Assembly (NCBI GenBank): GCA_024998705.1
Contig: JACOEF010000115.1
Span: 1-8,838, forward strand
Direction: 5' to 3'
Source of the DNA: Nitrospira sp.
GTDB lineage: Bacteria > Nitrospirota > Nitrospiria > Nitrospirales > Nitrospiraceae
Length of the DNA stretch: 8,838 nucleotides
Within the stretch, counting starts at the first letter, position 1. Each line of letters opens with the position of its first letter. Below are positions 1-5,696 of this stretch, in pieces. The notes under the pieces are model-generated. The model had not been told where the DNA came from. It ran no database searches and was given only the letters and a program-made list of their open reading frames with translations. The position numbers and the translations under genes are program-made.

Positions 1-1
1 A

Positions 2-436
2 TTGGGATTCGACGATCCGGAGAACCCCAGTTCGCTTGAAAAAATCATTCGCGCCGTCGGAGGGGAACCGGTCGCCTATGCTGGGCGAACCAAGTGTTGC
101 GGTTTTCCGATCATTTTGGAAAAAGAAGCCATCGCGGTCGCCATGGCCGGAACTAATATGAAAGATGCGAAGGAGCACGGGGCGGACTTTATGGTGACAC
201 CCTGTCCGCTCTGTCACATGAGCCTCGACATTTACCAGGAACGCGCAGGGCAGGCCGTCAAAACGGCGCTGAACCTTCCCATCCTGCATCTTCCGCAACT
301 GCTCGGCCTCGCGATGGGCCTGCCCGCATCGGACTTGGGGCTCACGCGTCACCTGATTTCCGTCGACCCGATTATCACGCGCCTGCACAGGCCGGACCCT
401 GTTCATTCATCCTTACCCGCGGAGCCCACGACATGA
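2..436 (+). CDS. HdrB-like CCG-domain (heterodisulfide reductase subunit B family) protein, 3' part
   Basis: The 5' end lies outside the window; the first in-frame codon visible (TTG) is probably internal. The visible 144 residues carry the second Cys-rich CCG domain of this family: Cys32-Cys33-Gly34 followed by Cys68-Pro-Leu-Cys71-His, spaced as in CCG-X33-CxxC, preceded by the DDPENP stretch common in HdrB proteins. In the family these cysteines bind an unusual Fe-S cluster used in thiol/disulfide or quinone-linked electron transfer; HdrB, the GlpC type and the SdhE type share the domain. The missing N-terminal half prevents choosing between them, though DDPENP and TPCPLCH favour HdrB. It probably acts in a soluble or membrane-peripheral electron-transfer complex whose partners are upstream. 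The stop overlaps the start of the cupin gene by 4 nt, implying translational coupling. Confidence 0.85.
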   Translation: MGFDDPENPSSLEKIIRAVGGEPVAYAGRTKCCGFPIILEKEAIAVAMAGTNMKDAKEHGADFMVTPCPLCHMSLDIYQERAGQAVKTALNLPILHLPQLLGLAMGLPASDLGLTRHLISVDPIITRLHRPDPVHSSLPAEPTT

Positions 437-753
437 AAGTGATCACGCTCTCAGACTATCAGCAGTTCAGTGCCGAGAAAATGAAGAAGAATAACCTCTT
501 CCAAACACCCCGTTTCTTTTGTGACATCTATTGTTTCGAGCCGGGCCAGGAACAGAAGGGCCACATTCACGGTGAGCAGGACAAGATTTACATCGTGCTG
601 GAAGGAGAAGGTACCTTTCAGGTCGGCTCAGAGAAGCAGGTGCTGGGACCAGGCCAGGGTACCATGGCCCCGGCGGGCGATGAGCATGGAGTGAAGAATC
701 ATACGCAGCAGCGGCTGAAAGTGCTGGTGTTTGTCGCGCCGAGTCTGTCGTAA
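433..753 (+). CDS. small single-domain cupin protein
   Basis: A 106-residue protein made of one cupin domain (about residues 30-102). Motif 2 is perfect: Gly74-x5-Pro80-x-Gly82-x2-His85-x3-Asn89. Motif 1 is recognisable as Gly38-x5-His44-Ile-His46 ending at Gly58, but the usual metal-binding Glu is not at its place (Asp50/Lys51 there; Glu48 and Gln49 are nearby). Three histidines could still bind a metal. Cupins this small include isomerases, dioxygenases and ligand sensors, so no reaction can be assigned. There is no signal peptide, so it should be cytoplasmic. The ATG overlaps the HdrB-like stop (ATGA), which fixes the start and indicates one operon. The gene is convergent with the heme protein at 810. 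Confidence 0.85.
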   Translation: MKVITLSDYQQFSAEKMKKNNLFQTPRFFCDIYCFEPGQEQKGHIHGEQDKIYIVLEGEGTFQVGSEKQVLGPGQGTMAPAGDEHGVKNHTQQRLKVLVFVAPSLS

Positions 754-789
754 CATCCGCCCATCCTCATTCAGCACTCCACGCGCCTC

Positions 790-816
790 CGGTCATGCCG
801 AATGACCGCTCATTTT
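790..816 (+). terminator. possible weak terminator after the cupin gene
   Basis: A 7-bp perfect stem, CGGTCAT (790-796) with ATGACCG (802-808), has a 5-nt loop and is followed by CTCATTTT. The T-run is short and displaced by a few bases, so termination would be weak. It lies in the 56-nt gap between convergent genes and touches the stop codon of the minus-strand gene. On the minus strand no T-run follows. Confidence 0.3.
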
Positions 817-1571
817 CGCGGACTCAGCGGGGCCGTAACGGTAATGGCCCCGGCAAGATCTCCCTCGTTGTGCCCCTCCTTGGGGTAGCCTGAAATGTCC
901 AAATCTCCCTTCGGCGCGCCATGGCACACAAGACAGTCCTTCGCGTAATAGATCGGCATCACCACGCGCAGCGTGCGCCCCTCTTCCGTGAGCTCACTGA
1001 CATAGGCTTCGGCACGCGGTCTTCCTGAGAGCCAGTTCAGGACCGAGGCTTCATATTCATCCGGTTCGTTTTTTGGATTGCGCGGTTGAATGGCGGTCTG
1101 CTTCAGGCGCACATGGGAAGCCTTTGAGAACCGGGCGGACGCCTGGCTCCCATAGGTGGCCGGAATAAAATTCTTATAGCCGATGCCTCGCTGGTTGATG
1201 ACGACTTGCGCGTCTCGAACCACCTCCCGGCTGGCCTGAACGAGGGCAGGGAGCAGTTCCTTAGCCATCGGCGGGATGATGATGGAAACCGGAGCGGTCG
1301 GTAATGCGGCGAGGTCGATCCCAGTCTTGGCCTGAAACTCCCGCACGAGTTGCTGCTCGAACAGTTCCGGCGTGAACCCTTTCTCACCCTTGTGGGGATC
1401 ATCGATCAATGATTGATTCCGCTCAATCACCGTGCGCCCGGACTCCAGTAATTTCGCCAGCAATCGCGCCGTTTCCTCCGCTTCCGCTCGCTCCACCGCA
1501 CCGGCCGTCTGCGGCTGACCGGTCACCAGCAGGGCCGCCACCATCAGACTGAACAGCGCGCACCATCTCAT
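810..1571 (-). CDS. exported mono-heme DUF3365 / Tll0287-like protein
   Basis: Predicted 253-residue periplasmic c-type heme protein. Residues 1 to about 25 form a signal peptide (MRW, hydrophobic core, TAGA region). Near the C terminus is one heme c motif, Cys213-Leu-Val-Cys-His217, followed by GAPKGD and a Gly/Asp-rich tail, as in the Tll0287-like (DUF3365) domain, whose heme may sense redox state or small ligands. The reading frame stays open to 1730, but that would overlap the upstream gene. The ATG at 1571 has a perfect AGGAGG (1578-1583) at 6-nt spacing, while the in-frame ATG at 1577 abuts the SD. It follows the solute-binding lipoprotein by 22 nt and ends the minus-strand set. With no histidine kinase or cyclase domain attached it may be an electron carrier or a sensor with a separate partner; which is unknown. 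Confidence 0.85.
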   Translation of the reverse strand: MRWCALFSLMVAALLVTGQPQTAGAVERAEAEETARLLAKLLESGRTVIERNQSLIDDPHKGEKGFTPELFEQQLVREFQAKTGIDLAALPTAPVSIIIPPMAKELLPALVQASREVVRDAQVVINQRGIGYKNFIPATYGSQASARFSKASHVRLKQTAIQPRNPKNEPDEYEASVLNWLSGRPRAEAYVSELTEEGRTLRVVMPIYYAKDCLVCHGAPKGDLDISGYPKEGHNEGDLAGAITVTAPLSPRK

Positions 1572-1577
1572 GATCAT

Positions 1578-1583
1578 CCTCCT
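1578..1583 (-). promoter_or_regulatory. Shine-Dalgarno AGGAGG of the DUF3365 gene
   Basis: A perfect AGGAGG on the minus strand in the 22-nt gap between the lipoprotein stop and the heme-protein start. It directly abuts the ATG at 1577 and lies 6 nt from the ATG at 1571, which decides for the latter and trims over 50 residues from the longest open frame. Confidence 0.75.
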
Positions 1584-1593
1584 GTCCAAGACA

Positions 1594-2625
1594 TCAGGAC
1601 CCCGACTTGGCGCGACAGGTCCCCTGTATGTAATGAGCCGCCATCTTTTCCACATCAAACGGCAGTCCCTCCAGCGACGCCCGCCGTGGGAACGCATAGT
1701 CTTCATCCATCCAGCGTGTTCGCATGTCACGCAGCCGGCCCGATTCGTCCAGTTTCAGCAACAGGTCGTTCAGCAACCACCGCAGTCGGTAACTCTCTTC
1801 GGCCACGACAACTCCATAGTCGGCTTTGGTCAGGAACAATGGGCCCCCAGTTTCGCGAGTGAGCAGCGACCAATCTTTGCGAACCCGTTTCACCATGTAC
1901 GCTAAGACCGGCTGCGCACCGAGAATGACGTCAATACGTGGCTCCGTGTGCGAGTCCGCATACTCAAACGCCGCGGGAAGCGAATCGCACAGGATCAACC
2001 GGTCGGGACTCAGATTTGCCTCGGCATAATAATAGGCGCTGGTGTCACCCTGCACCGCGATCGTCAGCCCGTCCAAGGCATGGCTGGTCGCAGCCAGCCG
2101 GTCGGGAGTGGGGTGACTCGTCTGCTCCCGCACATTAGCCCGGACTCGCTCAAGAACCGCAGAACTTGTTGTGATCCCGCTGATACCTCCACCGTAAAAG
2201 TACGGTAGGGAATAGGCCACACCGGCCCGGGTCGGCGCGGGCGTGTTGGTCGCCACGGCCGATACGAACCAGTCGAGATGCCCTTCATTGAGCAGCCTGA
2301 AGAGATCCCTGAAGCGTACGAGGTGCAACACAGGAGTCACCGGCCGGCCGCACCGTCGGGACAATTCGTCGGTCATCGCCCGCACAAGCTCGACGTCGAG
2401 CCCCGTGACACGAGCGCCCTCGTCCGTCCAAATCGTCGGGAACACGAACGGACGAAACGGCTCCATCGCCAAGCCGACTTGCACCCGCTCGCGTTCGCAA
2501 ATGATATCGACCTTGTTGCCGGTCACGGGCCAGACATGCTCGACCGCGTCGATCAAGAGCCCGCAACCGGGAAGGAACAGACAGAGGAGCGCCATCCATC
2601 CCATGCGGACACAGGAGGCCTGCAT
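1594..2625 (-). CDS. orphan SBP_bac_3-type solute-binding lipoprotein
   Basis: Predicted 343-residue lipoprotein of the amino-acid/polar-solute periplasmic binding family. The N terminus has a hydrophobic stretch and a lipobox Leu18-Pro-Gly-Cys21. The body has SBP_bac_3 landmarks: a VGLAMEPFRPFVF strand, GLDVELVRAMTDEL helix, LLNEGHLDWFVSAVATN and SLPYFYGGG in lobe 1, then AVQGDTSAYYYAEA and DVILGAQPVLAYM in lobe 2. The C terminus continues past the fold as a charged tail. The chosen ATG forms TAATG with the stop of the preceding gene, suggesting coupling, since no clear SD is seen. Alternatives are ATG at 2655 (31-nt overlap) and ATG at 2604 (still keeps the lipobox). No permease or ATPase gene is adjacent, so it may act as a ligand sensor or scavenger rather than in a dedicated transporter. 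The ligand is unknown. Confidence 0.8.
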   Translation of the reverse strand: MQASCVRMGWMALLCLFLPGCGLLIDAVEHVWPVTGNKVDIICERERVQVGLAMEPFRPFVFPTIWTDEGARVTGLDVELVRAMTDELSRRCGRPVTPVLHLVRFRDLFRLLNEGHLDWFVSAVATNTPAPTRAGVAYSLPYFYGGGISGITTSSAVLERVRANVREQTSHPTPDRLAATSHALDGLTIAVQGDTSAYYYAEANLSPDRLILCDSLPAAFEYADSHTEPRIDVILGAQPVLAYMVKRVRKDWSLLTRETGGPLFLTKADYGVVVAEESYRLRWLLNDLLLKLDESGRLRDMRTRWMDEDYAFPRRASLEGLPFDVEKMAAHYIQGTCRAKSGS

Positions 2626-3236
2626 TAAAACCGAACGCCCGTCAGAAATACCCATTGTTGCGCCTGCCCCGCCTCACCGCGAAAATCCACACCGTACTGG
2701 CTATACTGCACGCTGATATCGACCGACAGACTCTGTGCGACAGGAAATCGAACCCCCACCTGACCTCCGATCAAATGACCCGGCGCATGGTTTCCAGGAC
2801 CAGGCAACACGCCCCCGGCCAGAAGCCCGACATACGGGACGGCCCGATCCTCCAAGGGACCGAACAGGATGTGGCGAATCGTCCGACTCAGCGGTTTGTG
2901 CTTCGGGAAATCAAGAATGTCGATGAAGTTATTCCAGCGAGGATTGAGAAACAGCGAATGTTGGTCGGTCCGGAACTCCTGGGTATGGATGCTGAAGAAT
3001 TGGTAGATCGTCCGAACCTCCACGTTGCCGTAACGTAACGCCGTGATCCCGAGTTGCACGCCGATCTCCCGGTCGTCGGGGGCGAACGTCTGCTGGCGCA
3101 ACATGACATCAACATTAAAGGGTCTGATGGGGAATTCGAGGACTGCTTCCTGGGCAGCCACGGGCGCACCAGGCAGAAGCGATGCTCCGCCCATCGCTAC
3201 CAGGCACCAGGCCAGTCTCCACCATTTGCTCCCCAT
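2625..3236 (-). CDS. predicted outer-membrane beta-barrel protein
   Basis: Family not firmly recognised. The 203-residue product starts with a Sec-type signal (MGSKWWRLAWCLVAMGG, then a PVAAQ cleavage region near residue 29). The rest is rich in alternating hydrophobic/polar strands (FNVDVMLRQQTF, GVQLGITALRYG, VPYVGLLAGGVL, LIGGQVGVRFPV, LSVDISVQYSQYGV) and ends in WVFLTGVRF. A terminal Phe with alternating hydrophobics is the usual C-terminal signal of outer-membrane barrels. The size suits an 8-stranded barrel; a PagL/acyloxyacyl-hydrolase-like lipid A enzyme is possible, but I cannot place its catalytic residues. The frame is open to a TTG at 3305; the ATG at 3236 is preferred because the signal peptide follows directly, although its GGAG lies 12 nt away. 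The stop overlaps the lipoprotein start (TAATG). Confidence 0.7.
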   Translation of the reverse strand: MGSKWWRLAWCLVAMGGASLLPGAPVAAQEAVLEFPIRPFNVDVMLRQQTFAPDDREIGVQLGITALRYGNVEVRTIYQFFSIHTQEFRTDQHSLFLNPRWNNFIDILDFPKHKPLSRTIRHILFGPLEDRAVPYVGLLAGGVLPGPGNHAPGHLIGGQVGVRFPVAQSLSVDISVQYSQYGVDFRGEAGQAQQWVFLTGVRF

Positions 3237-3312
3237 GGCACTGAGAGTCTCCGCGGCAGTCGGATCAGCGCTGCCGAGTCTGGCTGAAAGGTCGGACCGT
3301 TGCAAGCACCCG

Positions 3313-3660
3313 TTACGGGTGTGGCGGGGAGGGGGCTGCGGAGATGCAGGACTTCATGAGCGCAACCGAGCACTGTCCGCCGCTCGACGCCACACCGTGC
3401 GCCGCCGCCGCGAGGGATTCCGGCGTCACTCCCGGCTGGGCGACATCCACCAGTGCATGGTCCGGCACGCTTTCGACATCAACATGATTAACGCCGGGAA
3501 TCCGGACCAATGCCTCGACGATGGATGGGCGTTGCGAGACACAGCCTGGTCCTGACAAGGAAAGGGCCACGCGCTCCTGCGAGGTTTCGGCAACGACTGG
3601 GCTGAGCAAGCCGCCGAGGATCAGGGAGCTGCACGCCATGCTCGTTACTGAAAAGCGCAT
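3313..3660 (-). CDS. exported HMA-like (heavy-metal-associated fold) protein
   Basis: Predicted 115-residue periplasmic protein. Residues 1-24 form a signal peptide (MRFSVTSMACSSLILGGLLSPVVA). Residues about 30-90 resemble an HMA/MerP ferredoxin-like fold: VALSLSGPGC, then an IVEALVRIPGV helix-turn, VDVESVPDHALVDV and a TPESLAAAA helix. Only Cys40 of the usual metal-binding CxxC is present (Cys40-Val-Ser-Gln43). Cys97 and Cys105 near the C terminus could complete a site. In the family, HMA proteins bind and hand over Cu(I), Hg(II) or similar ions. The ATG has GGGAGG at 5-nt spacing, which fixes the start. It lies 113 nt downstream of the copper enzyme gene nirK, so a copper-handling role is plausible but not shown; with one Cys of the motif missing, the fold may serve another purpose. 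Confidence 0.7.
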   Translation of the reverse strand: MRFSVTSMACSSLILGGLLSPVVAETSQERVALSLSGPGCVSQRPSIVEALVRIPGVNHVDVESVPDHALVDVAQPGVTPESLAAAAHGVASSGGQCSVALMKSCISAAPSPPHP

Positions 3661-3720
3661 AGGTACCTCCCAATAACCACAAACCGGGTACAAATTCATT
3701 GTTCACGATTTCCCGTCCCC

Positions 3721-3753
3721 GAGCCCAGCCGCCCGTGAGGGCCGGCTGGGCTC
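3721..3753 (-). other. strong GC-rich hairpin between nirK and the HMA-like gene
   Basis: GAGCCCAGCC (3721-3730) and GGCTGGGCTC (3744-3753) are perfect 10-bp complements. Inside, GCCC/GGGC adds 4 bp closing a GTGA loop, with one bulged C. It starts about 20 nt after the nirK stop on the minus strand. No T-run follows on either strand, so it is not a standard intrinsic terminator. It could weaken read-through from nirK or protect the 3' end of its mRNA. The rest of the 113-nt gap shows only the SD of the next gene. Confidence 0.55.
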
Positions 3754-3773
3754 GTTCACAAACACCACTCGTC

Positions 3774-4163
3774 TTACTTCGCGGGCAACTCCCATGGCAC
3801 CATCGGCATCAACGGCGCCGGCTTGGCATCCGGGCCTGCCAACAACACCGCGATCGCTCCCCGCAAGGCTCCTGTGAGTGAATGGGTTACCAGCGGATAG
3901 GCTCCAGCAGATTCCACCACCACATCGAAGGTGGCCGCGCTGCCCGGTCCCACCACGTAGGTTTGGACGCCCTTCAGATTATTGGCAGGGTTGCCGCTCT
4001 CATACACGTTGTCCCAAATCTCGCCGATCGGGTGAAACGAAGAAAACTCGTTCGGGCCCGCATTGACGAAATAAATCCGCACCCGTTCTCCTGGCTTGGC
4101 ATCCAGTTTTCCCCCGCCGGTCACGAAGGGGTGATACTTGAAGATGCCGCCGTTGAACATCAT
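3774..4163 (-). CDS. NirK C-terminal fragment: cupredoxin domain 2
   Basis: Continues the same frame two codons after the interrupting stop; an ATG at 4163 (and a second at 4160) could serve for reinitiation, with only a weak AAGACGG-like purine run ahead. The 129 residues begin MMFNGG and form the second cupredoxin domain, with SSFHPIGE (catalytic His) and VTHSLTG (type 2 copper His). It has no signal peptide, so a separately made product would stay in the cytoplasm and could not join domain 1 in the periplasm. It is more likely a silent 3' remnant, or simply the second half of an intact gene if the stop is an artefact. Confidence 0.5.
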   Translation of the reverse strand: MMFNGGIFKYHPFVTGGGKLDAKPGERVRIYFVNAGPNEFSSFHPIGEIWDNVYESGNPANNLKGVQTYVVGPGSAATFDVVVESAGAYPLVTHSLTGALRGAIAVLLAGPDAKPAPLMPMVPWELPAK

Positions 4164-4169
4164 GCCGTC

Positions 4170-4745
4170 TTACTTGCGATCAAACATCGCCTGCACATCG
4201 TTTGGATTCTTGAAGAACTCAGACTGCACCAACACGTATTCGCGATCCGCCTTCGGCCACACTTTGGCATCTTTTGGATCCACAATGATCGCACCGAACA
4301 TCCCGCGCGCAACGTGCTGGATCATGGGCGGGGCGCCGCAGTGATAGAAAAATACCCCGGGCTTCTTGGCCGTGAACGTGAAGCTGATGCTTTCGCCGGT
4401 GTTGACGGCCCGATAATTTTTCAAGAAATCAACTTCCGCCGCATGGAAGTCCATCGCATGCGGATTCTTGTTTGTGCTTGGGTTCGTCAACGTAAAATTG
4501 ACGGTATCACCTTCAGTCACCCGCACCACGGGCCCGGGAAACTGCTTATTAAACGTCCAGGCGGCATACTTCTCCCCGCCGCCGTCGATGACGATATCCG
4601 TCTCCACCGCCGTCATCTGAATATCGTGGGTCTTGGCCTGGACGGGCATGGCCATACTGGCCACCATCCCCAGCGTCATTCCCAACAGCGCCGCCACCTT
4701 GCACCGGTCGCGTCCGTGATTGTTACTCCGTGTCTGCTCGTGCAT
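4170..4745 (-). CDS. NirK N-terminal fragment: signal peptide and cupredoxin domain 1
   Basis: The part before the stop encodes 191 residues and ends in AMFDRK. If translated and exported it would be a single cupredoxin domain with a complete type 1 blue-copper site (His96, Cys136, His144, Met149) and two of three type 2 ligands (His101, His135). It could bind copper and carry electrons, but could not form the normal active site, which needs a histidine from domain 2 of a neighbouring subunit. It would be the product if the stop is real and fully respected. Confidence 0.6.
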   Translation of the reverse strand: MHEQTRSNNHGRDRCKVAALLGMTLGMVASMAMPVQAKTHDIQMTAVETDIVIDGGGEKYAAWTFNKQFPGPVVRVTEGDTVNFTLTNPSTNKNPHAMDFHAAEVDFLKNYRAVNTGESISFTFTAKKPGVFFYHCGAPPMIQHVARGMFGAIIVDPKDAKVWPKADREYVLVQSEFFKNPNDVQAMFDRK

Positions 4746-4805
4746 TCATGCCTCCTGTAATTCAAATTATTCTCTCTGCGCCTGAAAGCTCATTTGCTCC
4801 CAGAT

Positions 4806-4828
4806 CGACATTCCAGAATGGAATGTCG
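4806..4828. promoter_or_regulatory. perfect 10-bp inverted repeat upstream of nirK (candidate operator)
   Basis: CGACATTCCA (4806-4815) and TGGAATGTCG (4819-4828) are perfect complements separated by GAA. The repeat lies about 60 nt before the nirK start. There is no T-run after it in either direction, which argues against a terminator. Its centre falls about 18 nt downstream of the start predicted from the -10 box at 4841-4846, a typical repressor position. The protein that binds it is unknown; NO- or nitrite-responsive repressors such as NsrR are candidates by context only, since the sequence is not a clear NsrR consensus. Confidence 0.6.
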
Positions 4829-4840
4829 CGCGTCTGCTAC

Positions 4841-4884
4841 ACCATACGCAGGCCGGACGCAATAAAACATGACAAATGTAATGT
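4841..4884 (-). promoter_or_regulatory. candidate nirK promoter with Fnr-like activator site at -41.5
   Basis: On the minus strand, ACATTACATTTGTCATGT (4867-4884) is an imperfect palindrome with 14 of 18 positions symmetric. Its central 14 bp read ATTAC-N4-GTCAT, close to Fnr/Anr half-sites TTGAT/TTGAC. A -10-like TATGGT (4841-4846) has its centre 32 nt from the palindrome centre, which puts the palindrome at -41.5, the classical class II activator position. No good -35 box is present, as expected for such a promoter. The predicted start is near 4834, giving an 89-nt untranslated leader that contains the perfect inverted repeat. The boxes are weak individually; the spacing is the main support. 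Confidence 0.4.
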
Positions 4885-4916
4885 TTCCAAAGATACTCGT
4901 GTTGTCGTGAAAGAAA

Positions 4917-5696
4917 TTACGTGGAAGCGAGGAGCTTGAGCTTCAGGAGATCTCGAATGACGAGGCGGGCGGCAGTTCCGGATACCAGGCGATCCTTCTT
5001 GAAGCGCGCCATGATTCGAATGGCGGTTTCAGTGGTCACGCCTACCATATTCGCCATATCCTGACGAGTAAGACGAACGGAAACTCGAATTCCGTTGGGT
5101 TCCTTGATGCCGCTTCGCTCAGCCAGGTTCACCAGGAGAGCCGCCAGGCGCTGGTCGGCTCGATCCAGTGCGAGGACCTTCGCTTTTTCCTGCGCTTCAT
5201 TGAGACGGTTGCCGAGGTAGCGGATCACTTCCATCGCGGCATCGGGATTCGCGCGCAACATCTTGAAGTACGCGTCATTTTTCATCCGCAACACGCTGAC
5301 ATCCCCCATGGGCTGGGCCGTGCCCGGGTGCGAAGCACCGTCGAAGGCCGAGGCATCGCAACAAAACAGGTCGCCGGGCATGAGCACTTTCAACGTACAC
5401 TCTTTCCCGTCGAGGGACGATTTGACGCACTTGACCGACCCTTCCTTGACGATATGGAAGTACTCCGTGGGGTCACCCTCACGAAAGATATACTGTCCCT
5501 TGCCGTAACGGGTTTCCGTCATTTCGCCCAGGACCTTCTGGCGATCCTGGGCGCTGAGGATCTGGAGGAGAGGAATCTGATTCAGCCCAACCGGAACGTC
5601 GGAACCGGATTGTTCAGCGGGAGGCTGTTTTGGCGATTTCTTTGGCAGCTTCGACAATCGAGCGTACTCCAATACCGAAATGATCGACGAGCTCAT
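4917..5696 (-). CDS. Crp/Fnr-family transcriptional regulator
   Basis: 259 residues. A cyclic-nucleotide-binding-like beta-roll spans about 41-145 (IPLLQIL, GQYIFREGDPTEYFHIVKEG, MPGDLF), the dimer helix about 148-177, and a winged helix-turn-helix about 205-238 (LTRQDMANMVGVTTETAIRIMARF). The recognition helix keeps Glu223 and Arg227 matching Fnr Glu209 and Arg213, but has Ile226 where Fnr has Ser212. The roll has Cys112-Cys113 plus Cys90 and Cys100, but no N-terminal Cys cluster of the Fnr Fe-S type, and CRP's cAMP-pocket sequence is not recognisable, so the signal is unknown. The ATG lies 83 nt inside the end of transketolase; TTG at 5657, behind a GGAG, is an alternative that drops a Lys/Pro-rich start. 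The nirK promoter region begins right after its stop, making nirK and the gene itself natural targets. Confidence 0.88.
   Translation of the reverse strand: MSSSIISVLEYARLSKLPKKSPKQPPAEQSGSDVPVGLNQIPLLQILSAQDRQKVLGEMTETRYGKGQYIFREGDPTEYFHIVKEGSVKCVKSSLDGKECTLKVLMPGDLFCCDASAFDGASHPGTAQPMGDVSVLRMKNDAYFKMLRANPDAAMEVIRYLGNRLNEAQEKAKVLALDRADQRLAALLVNLAERSGIKEPNGIRVSVRLTRQDMANMVGVTTETAIRIMARFKKDRLVSGTAARLVIRDLLKLKLLAST

Larger units (their letters stand above)
3774..4745 (-). pseudogene. nirK: copper nitrite reductase (NirK-type), interrupted by an in-frame TAA
   Basis: Read through the stop, this is a 323-codon two-domain cupredoxin matching copper nitrite reductase, the periplasmic enzyme reducing nitrite to nitric oxide. 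A signal peptide covers about residues 1-37. Domain 1 has type 1 copper ligands His96, Cys136, His144 and Met149, type 2 ligands His101 and His135, and the catalytic Asp99. Domain 2 has His238 (catalytic His equivalent) and His288 (third type 2 ligand). Length and motif order are normal for short NirK proteins. The only defect is TAA at 4170-4172, codon 192, in the context Asp-Arg-Lys-stop-Asp-Gly-Met. Relatives are expected to have Tyr here (K-Y-D before the FNG turn), one base from TAA. No frame change accompanies it. The start has AGGAGG at 4751-4756, 5 nt upstream. Whether this is a true loss, a sequencing error or recoding cannot be decided from one sequence. Confidence 0.75.

Noticed and set aside
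1572..1730. Longer N terminus for the DUF3365 protein (start at 1730)
   Set aside because: It would overlap the lipoprotein gene by 137 nt and bury the signal peptide; the AGGAGG before 1571 gives a better start.
3237..3305. Upstream TTG start for the beta-barrel protein
   Set aside because: No SD, and it would place 23 hydrophilic residues ahead of a clear signal peptide.
3307..3321. CACCCG-TTA-CGGGTG inverted repeat around the HMA-like gene stop codon
   Set aside because: Only 6 bp with a 3-nt loop and no T-run; too short to call a terminator or operator.
3882..4760. Long open frame (292 codons) on the plus strand opposite nirK
   Set aside because: It is antisense to a strongly recognisable NirK, has no family-like motifs and its composition mirrors the opposite gene, so it is a shadow frame.
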